Origin: an uncultured Aquimonas sp.
Lineage (GTDB): Bacteria; Pseudomonadota; Gammaproteobacteria; Xanthomonadales; Xanthomonadaceae
Assembly: GCA_946481615.1 (NCBI GenBank)
Contig: CAMLOR010000023.1
Coordinates: 1-25,492, forward strand
Length of the DNA: 25,492 bases
Direction of reading: 5' to 3'
Each line of letters starts with the position of its first letter. The first letter of the stretch is position 1. The notes beneath the pieces were generated by a model. It ran no database searches. It was not told the origin of the DNA and was given only the letters and a program-made list of their open reading frames with translations. Positions 8,901 to 15,233 of the stretch are shown piece after piece. A program made the translations under genes and the position numbers.

Positions 8901-10093
8901 CGCTGCGCAACGACGGTCCCGATGCCGCGGCCACGGCGCAGTTCTCCGCCGTGCTCGAAGCCAATCTGCGTTTCGTCTCGCTGTCGCCTCCGCCGGGCTT
9001 CACCTGCACCACGCCGGCAGCCGGCGCCAACGGAACGGTCACGTGCAGCGCCGCCTCGTTCGCGGCGGGCGCCAGCGCGGCCCTGACACTGGTGGCGCAG
9101 CTCGACGCCGCGCTCACCGGCAACGGCACGGTGTCTCAGACGTTCGCGCTGTCGAGCGCCACGGCCGATCCCGACGGCAGCGACAACCAGGCCACGGTCG
9201 TCACGACGTACGCGAATCCGCTCGCCGATCTCACGATCGCCAAGACCACGACCGCCGCCGACGTGTCGCCGGGCGGCACCATCGCCTACGCCATCGTCGT
9301 GGGCAATGCCGGTCCGGACGCGGCGCAGTCGGTCACGGTCACCGATGCCCTGCCGGCGAGCCTGCGCTTCGCGTCGCTCACGGCGCCCGCGGGCTTCGCT
9401 TGCACCACGCCTGCGGTCGGCGCCACCGGCACGATCACCTGCACCGCGGCCACGCTCGCGAACGGCGCTTCCGCCACGTTGCAGCTGACGACCACCGTGG
9501 CGCCGGACGCCACCGGCACCATCTCGAACTCCGCCGGCGTCTCGGGCGCAACGCCGGATCCCGATCCGCAGGACAACGGCAGCACGGCCGGCAACGGCGA
9601 AGTGGTGCTCGGTGCCGACCTGCGCGTGAGCAAGACGCTTTCCGCGCCGCCCGCGCCGATCGTCGGCACGGTCGTCACCTACACCATCACGGTGACCAAC
9701 GACGGTCCTTCCGCCGCCACCGATGTCGTCGCGACCGATACGCTGCCCGCCGGCCTCGTCTTCGTGTCCGCCACGCCTTCGCAGGGCAGCTGCTCCGGAC
9801 AGGCCACCGTCACCTGCGCGCTCGGCACGCTGGCCGACGGCGCCAGCGCCACCGTGACGTTGCAGGCGCGCATCACCGCCACCAGCGGCCAGATCGTCAA
9901 CAGCGCCAGTGCGACCTCGGACCTCGCCGACGGCGATCCGGCCGACAACACCGGCAGCGCGCCGTCGCTGGTGATCGCGTCGCCTTCCGCACCGGGCCAG
10001 GCGGAAACCATCCCGGTGGACTCGGCGTGGATGCTGCTGTTGTTGGCTTCGATGCTGTCCGCGATGGCGGCGTTCGCGATGCGTCGGCGCTAG
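5951..10093 (+). CDS. Large secreted DUF11-repeat protein with IPTL-CTERM-like tail
   Basis: A 1380-aa exported protein. The start at 5951 has AGGGGAG six bases upstream and gives a signal peptide (residues 1-24, ending PAWA|Q). The rest is ten tandem beta-rich DUF11 domains of about 120-134 residues, each with an opening like SDSPDPVGPDGDITYTATV, a NNGPD turn, and a pair of cysteines 10-15 residues apart (for example FSC...FSC). The tail after the last unit is IPVDSAW, a hydrophobic stretch and three arginines, which is the layout of the IPTL-CTERM sorting signal (usually IPTLSEW) recognised by exosortase-type enzymes. It is therefore likely held at or released from the cell surface; DUF11 proteins are often adhesive or structural, but no ligand is evident. 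The stop overlaps the stop of the convergent gene by 4 bp. No exosortase gene is visible here. Confidence 0.9.
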   Translation: MTLRDVATTMLLAFLAAASLPAWAQTADQEVVSAVDSPDPVTPGAALAYTVTLTNHGPDPATNGGINLNLPSELAYQNAAAPAGFTCTTFGSAVSCTMPSLPVGTYVITINTLVGAFLANFPDTSVMTSFAPSGVTVDPNNGNNNKTATTTVDTAQIDLTVAVADSPDPVFPDGNITYTATVNNAGPDAATNVSFNVFNSGNLRFQSLSAPAGFSCAPPAAGATPTFTCSIASLAGGSSSVFTVVVQADDALLGANDSTVSTVFSVNGTGNETAGGNSETENTSYVTPDADVSVSVSDSPDPVGPDGDITYTATVTNNGPDPATNTTFSVFNNGSLQFQSLIAPAGFSCSPPAVGGNPTFSCTHPSFENGANAVFTVVVRAEDSVLGVNDGTVSTVFTASSGVSDPAPGNNTETEDTAYVTPDADVAVTVSDSPDPVGPDGDITYTATVTNNGPDTATGTIFSVFNNGSLQFRSLIAPAGFSCSPPAVGGNPTFSCTHPSFANGASAVFTVVVRAEDSVLGVNDGTVSSVFTATSGVADPAPGNNTETEDTAYVTPDADVSVTVSDSPDPVAPDGDITYTATVSNNGPDTATDTGFSVFNNGSLQFQSLTAPAGFTCTPPAVGAAPVFSCTNPSFANGASAVFTVVVRADSGVLGVNDGTVSTVFTAASGVSDPVPANNTETEDTAYVSPDADLSVTVSDAPDPVSPDGDIAYSVLLANAGPDAATGTNFNVFNNGTLQFQSVSAPAGFTCTPPAVGAAPVFSCTHPSFASGAEATFTVVVRADAGVLGANDGTVSTVFSASSGVSDPDPNDNSETEDTAYVTPDADLSVTVSDAPDPVGPDGTLVYTATMGNAGPDAATDATFSVSNNGSLQFQAITAPAGFTCTPPAVGAAPTFTCTNPSLAAGANVQFTLTTHAEADVLGTSDGTITTSFSVSSAVSDPDGTDNAENEDTAYAVPDADLAITASGAPGSVASGDDIAYSVSLRNDGPDAAATAQFSAVLEANLRFVSLSPPPGFTCTTPAAGANGTVTCSAASFAAGASAALTLVAQLDAALTGNGTVSQTFALSSATADPDGSDNQATVVTTYANPLADLTIAKTTTAADVSPGGTIAYAIVVGNAGPDAAQSVTVTDALPASLRFASLTAPAGFACTTPAVGATGTITCTAATLANGASATLQLTTTVAPDATGTISNSAGVSGATPDPDPQDNGSTAGNGEVVLGADLRVSKTLSAPPAPIVGTVVTYTITVTNDGPSAATDVVATDTLPAGLVFVSATPSQGSCSGQATVTCALGTLADGASATVTLQARITATSGQIVNSASATSDLADGDPADNTGSAPSLVIASPSAPGQAETIPVDSAWMLLLLASMLSAMAAFAMRRR
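6416..9610 (+). repeat. DUF11 tandem coding repeats (units 2-9 of ten)
   Basis: Unit boundaries taken at the residue aligned with the P of 'PDAD' fall at 6416, 6812, 7214, 7616, 8018, 8420, 8822, 9218 and 9611; a first unit precedes 6416 and a tenth runs from 9611 to about 9970. Units 3 to 7 are exactly 402 bp each; units 2 and 8 are 396 bp and unit 9 is 393 bp. Units 3 and 4 are near identical in DNA over long stretches, units 5-7 less so, and units 1 and 8-10 are divergent. This indicates recent expansion in the middle of the array. Confidence 0.9.
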
Positions 10094-10509
10094 CGCGGCG
10101 CGCGCCGCAGCCAGACATAAAGCAGACCGCCGAGCGCACCGCCGGCGGTCATCGCGACGAGGCCCGGCGTGCCGCGCGTGGCGGCGATCAGCACGGGCGG
10201 CGGCACCAGCGCGTCGATCAGGCGGATCGCCGCGACCAGGCCCGTGAAACCCGCCAGCGCGAACCACGCGCTGCGCGGTCCGGGCAGACGCGAGGCGACA
10301 GGAAAGGCGACGAGGAACGTCGCCGCGACCACGCCGCCGTAGAGCGGGCCGAAGCCGAGGAGGTCGGAGAACGTGGTCTGCAGGCGCAGCGCGAACGGAA
10401 TGTCCGCGCCCAATGCGACGAGGTTCGCGAGATTCGACTGCGTCTGCTCGACGCTGCCCCACAGCGTCGCGAGGACGACGGCGGCGATGAAGGCGAAGAC
10501 GCGGCGCAT
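10090..10509 (-). CDS. Hypothetical four-helix inner-membrane protein
   Basis: I do not recognise a named family. The 139 residues form about four transmembrane helices: roughly 4-19, 54-74, 81-101 and 115-134. Between the first two lies a conserved-looking soluble stretch (QTQSNLANLVALGADIPFAL) that probably faces the periplasm. The C-terminus is basic (WLRRAPR), suggesting it lies inside the cell. The start is the ATG at 10509; no strong Shine-Dalgarno is visible. Its TAG overlaps the TAG of the DUF11 gene in the palindrome CTAG at 10090-10093, so the two genes converge with no spacer. It is divergent from the sugar dehydrogenase. Codon use and hydrophobic pattern support a real gene. Confidence 0.8.
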   Translation of the reverse strand: MRRVFAFIAAVVLATLWGSVEQTQSNLANLVALGADIPFALRLQTTFSDLLGFGPLYGGVVAATFLVAFPVASRLPGPRSAWFALAGFTGLVAAIRLIDALVPPPVLIAATRGTPGLVAMTAGGALGGLLYVWLRRAPR

Positions 10510-10562
10510 GGCTTCACTATGCCTGCTATCGTCGGTGGCATGAAGCTGGCGAAGAGCATGGC

Positions 10563-10672
10563 GCCCGGCACCTGGATTTCCGCCTGCGCGGGAATGACGA
10601 AACCTGCCGTCGTTCCCGCCCTTCGACAGGCTCACGGCAGGCCGGCCTGCGGCCGGGCGGGAACCCAGGTGC
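10563..10672. repeat. REP doublet (110 bp), nested, at the sugar dehydrogenase start
   Basis: The outer ends 10568-10585 and 10655-10672 are inverted repeats matching at 15 of 18 positions. Inside, GCGGGAATGACG (10588-10599) faces CGTCGTTCCCGC (10608-10619). The second unit is interrupted by TTCGACAGGCTCAC (10622-10635), the core of the other REP family found at 11732 and 24706, so one repeat sits within another. The element is the same length as the one at 3218-3327 but with units in the opposite order. Confidence 0.65.
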
Positions 10673-11727
10673 GATGCCTGTCCGCCTTCCTCGCCCTGTT
10701 TTTCGCCAGCGTCTCGCCCGCAGCCGAGTACCACATCGACACCGTCGCCCAAGGCCTCGACCACCCCTGGTCCCTCGCCTTCCTTCCCGACGGCACGACG
10801 CTCGTCACCGAACGTCCCGGCCGCCTGCGCGCGATCGATGCCGACGGTCTGCGCGCGGCGGCCATCGAAGGCGTTCCCGCGGTCTACACCGGCGGCCAGG
10901 CCGGCCTGTTCGAAGTGCTGGCCGACCGCGATTTCGCCGCCAACCGAACGCTGTACCTGAGCTACGCCGACGGCGACGACGAGGCCAATCGCCTGCGCGT
11001 CGTGCGCGCGAGTTTCGATGGCCGCGCGCTGCGCGATCTGCAGCCGATCTTCATCGCCGCACCCGACAAGCGCGGCGCCGCCCACTTCGGCGGCCGCCTC
11101 GCACAGCTCGCCGACGGCACGCTGGTGGCGACGGTGGGCGACGGCTTCGTCCATCGCGAGGAGGCGCAGCGCCCCGGCACGCATTTCGGGAAGCTGGTGC
11201 GCTTCGCAAGCGACGGCGCGCGCCCCGCCGACAATCCGTTCGCTGATTCGCTGGTGTACAGCCGAGGCCACCGCAATCCGCAAGGCCTCGTCTTCGACGC
11301 GCGGACCGGCACGCTGTACGAACACGAGCACGGGCCGCGCGGCGGCGACGAGCTCAATCGCATCGTGGCCGGCGCCAACTACGGCTGGCCGCTGGCGACG
11401 CACGGACTCGACTACACCGGCGCGCGCGTCACGCCTTTCACCGAGTATCCCGGCACGCAACCGCCGATGCTGCACTGGACACCCTCGATCGCGCCGGCGG
11501 GGATGACGCTGTATCGCGGCGCGATGTTCCCCGAGTGGGACGGCGATCTTTTCGTCGCGGCGCTGGTGGGGAAGAGCGTGCGGCGCGTGGATCTGCCCTC
11601 GTTGCAGCAGGAAGTTCTGTTCACCGAAGTCGGAGAACGACTGCGCGATGTGCGCGCGGCGCCGGATGGGTCGCTGTACTTGCTCACGGACAGCGATGCA
11701 GGCCGCGTTTTGCGGGTGGCGAGGTAG
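10669..11727 (+). CDS. Exported PQQ-dependent sugar dehydrogenase, YliI/Asd type
   Basis: Periplasmic six-bladed beta-propeller quinoprotein that oxidises aldose sugars. From the GTG at 10669 it is 352 aa: signal peptide about 1-19 (MRCLSAFLALFFASVSPAA), then the family motifs HPWSLAFLPDG (32-42), GGQAGLFEV (75-83), AHFGGRL (138-144) with the presumed catalytic H139, RGHRNPQGL (199-207) with R202 near PQQ, EHGPRGGDELN (220-230) and GANYGW (235-240). An in-frame ATG at 10540 (MKLAKS...) would add 43 residues, most of them translated from the REP doublet, and would spoil the signal peptide; I therefore prefer the GTG, although its Shine-Dalgarno is weak. PQQ synthesis genes are not in the window. 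A REP hairpin follows the stop. Confidence 0.88.
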   Translation: MRCLSAFLALFFASVSPAAEYHIDTVAQGLDHPWSLAFLPDGTTLVTERPGRLRAIDADGLRAAAIEGVPAVYTGGQAGLFEVLADRDFAANRTLYLSYADGDDEANRLRVVRASFDGRALRDLQPIFIAAPDKRGAAHFGGRLAQLADGTLVATVGDGFVHREEAQRPGTHFGKLVRFASDGARPADNPFADSLVYSRGHRNPQGLVFDARTGTLYEHEHGPRGGDELNRIVAGANYGWPLATHGLDYTGARVTPFTEYPGTQPPMLHWTPSIAPAGMTLYRGAMFPEWDGDLFVAALVGKSVRRVDLPSLQQEVLFTEVGERLRDVRAAPDGSLYLLTDSDAGRVLRVAR

Positions 11728-11795
11728 GGGATTCGACAGGCTCACCCCGAACGTTATTGGAACCCGCGGCAACCGTTCGCGGTGAGCGTGTCGAA
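11728..11795. repeat. REP-like palindrome of the TTCGACAGGCTCA family
   Basis: Arms 11732-11753 and 11774-11795 are inverted repeats matching at 20 of 22 positions around a 20-nt loop. Bases 11728-11753 are identical to 24703-24728. Further degraded half copies (GTGTCGAAC and CTCGACAAGGGTTCG) continue to about 11861. It starts at the sugar dehydrogenase stop and probably acts as an mRNA 3' structure. Confidence 0.75.
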
Positions 11796-11903
11796 CCGTC
11801 GCCTCGGTCCATGGCGTCGTTCGTGATGAACGTGTCGAACCGCACTCGACAAGGGTTCGCCTCCACCCCGACACTCGGGCCCTCGCTCGATGGGGAAGCC
11901 CGC

Positions 11904-14900
11904 ATGAAGCTCGTCCTGGCGCTCGCCGCCGCCCTCGCCGCGTCCGCGCTGCACGCCGCGCCCGGCTACTACCGCGATCCGGCCCTGCACGGCGACACCG
12001 TCGTCTTCACCGCGGAAGGCGATCTGTGGCGCGTGCCCGTCACCGGCGGACTCGCCACCCGCATCACCACGCACCCGGCCAGCGAAAGCCAGGCCGCGAT
12101 CTCGCCGGACGGCCGCACCGTCGCCTTCCTCGCCAGTTACGACGGCGCGCCGGACGTGTATGCCATGCCGCTCGCCGGCGGCGAGCCCGTGCGCCTCACC
12201 TACGAGGGCGGCCGCAGCTGGGTGCAGGGCTTCGATCGCGACGGCCGCGTGGTCTACGCCACCGAGAACGTCATCGGTCCCACGCTGCGCCGCGTGCTGC
12301 GCAGCGTCGACCTGCAGGGCCGCGACCCGCGCGAACTGCCGCTGGCCGACGCACGTGAAGCGGCGTTCGACGCCGACGGCGGCACGCTCTGGTTCACGCG
12401 CCTGGGGCTGGCCGTCAACAACGACAACGCGCTCGACTACCGCGGCGGCGCCATGGGCCAGGTCTGGCAATGGCGTATGGGCAGCAACGAGGAGGCGCGC
12501 CGCATCGCGCCCGACCTCGACGCCAACCTCGTGCAGCCGATGTGGTGGAACGGACGGCTGTACGCCGTGAGCGATGCGGGCGGGCGTCCGAACCTGTGGT
12601 CGATGGCGCCCGACGGCAGCGACCGCAAGGCGCTCACGGCGCACGCCGGCTTCGACGTGCGCGAACCTTCGCTGCACGACGGCCGCATCGTCTATCAGCA
12701 TGGCGCCGATCTGCGCGTCTTCGACTTGCGCAGCGGTGTAGACCAACTGCTTCGCATCGAGCTGGGTTCCGACTACGGCCAGCGCCGCCAGCGCTTCGTG
12801 GCCAAGCCGATGGGCTTCCTCACCAGCGCGCACGCGAACGCCGCGGGCAAGCGCGTCGCGCTCACCGCGCGCGGGCGCGTCGCCCTCGCGGGCACCGGCG
12901 CGCTGCGCCGCGTCGACGTGGCCGCGCCCGAGCGCGCGCGCCTGCGCGAGGCGGTCGTCTCGCACGACAACCGCTGGGTGTATGCGATCACCGATCTCGA
13001 CGGCAGCAGCGAGATCTGGCGCTACCCCGCCGACGGTTCGCCCGGCGCCAGGCCGATGACCAGCGGCGGCACGCGCCACCGCTGGCGGTTGTATCCCTCG
13101 CCCGACGGACGCTTCCTCGCGCACGACGACAAGGGCGGCCGGCTCTCGCTGCTCGATCTGGAGAGCGGCGAATCGCGCGTGATCGACGAATCGAAGTTCG
13201 CGGTCGACGACAGCTACAACGGCGTGGCGTGGTCGGCCGACGGCCGGCTGATCGCCTTCGCGCGGCCCGATTCGGCGCGTCTCGTCGACCAGATGGTCGT
13301 GTACGACACACGCACCTCGCAGCACGCGGTCGTCACGAGCGATCGCTATGAATCCTTCGCGCCGGCGTTCTCGCGCGACGGCGATTTCCTCTATTTCCTG
13401 TCGAACCGCACGTTCCAGGGTGCGCCCGGCCATCCCTGGGGCGACCGCAACACGGGTTCGATCTTCGACAAGCGCACGAAGATCTACGCGCTCGCCCTGC
13501 AACCCAAGGCGCGCTTTCCGTTCCTGCCGCCCGACGAGCTCGCGCCCGCCGACGACGCCAATCCGAGCGAGCGCACCGCGAAGGAAGACGATGCGCAGCC
13601 CGACAAGAAGGGCGTGAAGAAATCGGCCGTGCCCGACGGCATTGTCTTCGATGGTCTTACGCAACGCCTGTTCGAGGTGCCGGTCCCCGCCGGCAACTAC
13701 CGCCAGCTGGCGCTGCACGCCGATCGCCTCTACGTGCTCGAACGCGACGCCGGTGCCACCGCGCGCGGCCAGCTCGAATGGCTCGCCATCGCCAACGATG
13801 CGCCGAAACTCGAGGATTTCCTGTCCGACGTGCAGGCCTTCGAACTGTCCGCCGATGGCAAGAAACTGTTCGTGACGAAGGCCGCCGGCGATGCGGCCGC
13901 ACCGCCGGTGCCCGGCGACCTGCTGCTGTTCGACGCCGGCACCAAGCCGCCCGAAGACATGGCGAAATCGACCGTGCGCGTGGCCGACTGGTCGCTGGCC
14001 ATCGACCCGGTCGACGAGTGGCGCCAGATGTTCGACGACGCCTGGCGCATGCACCGCGAGTTCTCCTTCGATCCGGCCATGCGCGGCCAGGACTGGAACG
14101 CCGTGCGCGCGCGCTTCGAACCGCTGCTGGCGCGCGTCAACGATCGCGCCGAACTCGACGATCTGTTCGCCCAGATGATGGCCGAACACGGCATCCTGCA
14201 CTCGCAGGTCCGCGACGGCGAACTGCGCACCGATCCCAACGCACCGGTGCCCGCCGCGCTCGGCGCGAAGCTCGCCGCGGCCGAGGGCGGCGTGCGCATC
14301 GACCGCATCTACCGCACCGATCCCGAAGTGCCCGGCGAGCGCTCGCCGCTGCAGGCGCCGGGCGTGGATGCGCGCGACGGCGACCTGCTGCTCGCCATCA
14401 ACGGCCGGCCCGTGCGCACGCCGGGCGAAGTCGCGATGCAGCTTCGCCAGCAGGCCGGGCAGCAAGTGTTGTTGCAGCTCAAGCGCGGCAATGCCGCCGC
14501 GCATCGCACCGTCGCGGTGCCCGTGCGCGTGGATCGCGATGCCGCCCTGCGCTACTCCGACTGGGTGCAGGGCACGCGCGAAAGGGTCGAGCAGGCCGGC
14601 GGCGGCCGCATCGGCTATCTGCACCTGCGCGCCATGACCGCCAACGACATGGCGCAGTTCGTGCGCGATTTCTACGCCCAATACGACCGCGAGGGCCTCG
14701 TCATCGACGTGCGCCGCAACCGCGGCGGCAACATCGACAGCTGGATCATCGAGAAGCTGCTGCGCCGCGCCTGGGCCTTCTGGAAGCCGGCCAGCGGCAC
14801 GCCTTATTCGAACATGCAGAACGCCTTCCGCGGCCATCTCGTCGTGCTGCAGGACCAGCTCACCTATTCCGACGGCGAAACCTTCGCGGCCGGCGTGAAG

Positions 14901-15230
14901 GCGCTGGACCTCGGCCCCGTGATCGGCATGCGCACCTCGGGCGCCGGCGTGTGGCTGTCGGACCGCAACCGCCTCGCCGACAACGGCATCGCGCGCGTCG
15001 CGGAGTTCGCGCAGTTCGATGCGCAGGGCCGCTGGCTGATCGAATCGCGCGGCGTGGCGCCCGACATCGAAGTCGACAACCTGCCGTACGCCACGGCGAT
15101 GGGCGGCGATGCGCAGCTCGATGCCGCGCTGTCCTGGCTCGAGAACACGTTGCGCGAGCAGCCCGTGATGCCGCTCGAGCCGGGCCCGATGCCGCCGCGG
15201 CCGGGCACGGCGCACGACGGTTCGCGATGA
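11904..15230 (+). CDS. Exported tricorn-type S41 protease
   Basis: Large serine peptidase of 1108 aa, close in length to Thermoplasma tricorn (1071 aa). A signal peptide (about 1-18, MKLVLALAAALAASALHA) sends it to the periplasm. Order of parts: an N-terminal beta-propeller made of WD40/PD40-like blades (about 19-300, SPDGRTVAFLASYDG), a second propeller (about 300-660), a lysine- and aspartate-rich linker in the second propeller region, a core domain, a PDZ domain (about 790-880, with LLLAINGRPV), and a C-terminal S41 domain. Presumed catalytic residues are H766 (ILHSQ), S989-D990 (TYSDGETF) and E1047 (IESRGVAPDIEV); these are 20-24 residues later than tricorn H746, S965-D966 and E1023. GGGGAAG precedes the ATG by five bases. 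It converges on the membrane protein gene with a 3-bp gap. It likely degrades peptides in the periplasm. Confidence 0.93.
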   Translation: MKLVLALAAALAASALHAAPGYYRDPALHGDTVVFTAEGDLWRVPVTGGLATRITTHPASESQAAISPDGRTVAFLASYDGAPDVYAMPLAGGEPVRLTYEGGRSWVQGFDRDGRVVYATENVIGPTLRRVLRSVDLQGRDPRELPLADAREAAFDADGGTLWFTRLGLAVNNDNALDYRGGAMGQVWQWRMGSNEEARRIAPDLDANLVQPMWWNGRLYAVSDAGGRPNLWSMAPDGSDRKALTAHAGFDVREPSLHDGRIVYQHGADLRVFDLRSGVDQLLRIELGSDYGQRRQRFVAKPMGFLTSAHANAAGKRVALTARGRVALAGTGALRRVDVAAPERARLREAVVSHDNRWVYAITDLDGSSEIWRYPADGSPGARPMTSGGTRHRWRLYPSPDGRFLAHDDKGGRLSLLDLESGESRVIDESKFAVDDSYNGVAWSADGRLIAFARPDSARLVDQMVVYDTRTSQHAVVTSDRYESFAPAFSRDGDFLYFLSNRTFQGAPGHPWGDRNTGSIFDKRTKIYALALQPKARFPFLPPDELAPADDANPSERTAKEDDAQPDKKGVKKSAVPDGIVFDGLTQRLFEVPVPAGNYRQLALHADRLYVLERDAGATARGQLEWLAIANDAPKLEDFLSDVQAFELSADGKKLFVTKAAGDAAAPPVPGDLLLFDAGTKPPEDMAKSTVRVADWSLAIDPVDEWRQMFDDAWRMHREFSFDPAMRGQDWNAVRARFEPLLARVNDRAELDDLFAQMMAEHGILHSQVRDGELRTDPNAPVPAALGAKLAAAEGGVRIDRIYRTDPEVPGERSPLQAPGVDARDGDLLLAINGRPVRTPGEVAMQLRQQAGQQVLLQLKRGNAAAHRTVAVPVRVDRDAALRYSDWVQGTRERVEQAGGGRIGYLHLRAMTANDMAQFVRDFYAQYDREGLVIDVRRNRGGNIDSWIIEKLLRRAWAFWKPASGTPYSNMQNAFRGHLVVLQDQLTYSDGETFAAGVKALDLGPVIGMRTSGAGVWLSDRNRLADNGIARVAEFAQFDAQGRWLIESRGVAPDIEVDNLPYATAMGGDAQLDAALSWLENTLREQPVMPLEPGPMPPRPGTAHDGSR

Positions 15231-15233
15231 GGC

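Noticed and set aside
5228..10462. A 1744-codon open frame on the minus strand
   Set aside because: Composition is dominated by Gly, Arg, Ala and His as expected from the reverse frame of GC-rich genes; it overlaps the well-supported DUF11 and transglycosylase genes.
10090..11874. A single 594-aa protein on the minus strand upstream-extended from the four-helix membrane protein
   Set aside because: The upstream part is the reverse frame of the sugar dehydrogenase; only the last 139 residues form plausible transmembrane helices with their own ATG.
11754..15215. A 1153-codon open frame opposite the tricorn gene
   Set aside because: Shadow frame: Arg/Ala/His-rich, no domain, and lies wholly within a gene with readable catalytic motifs.
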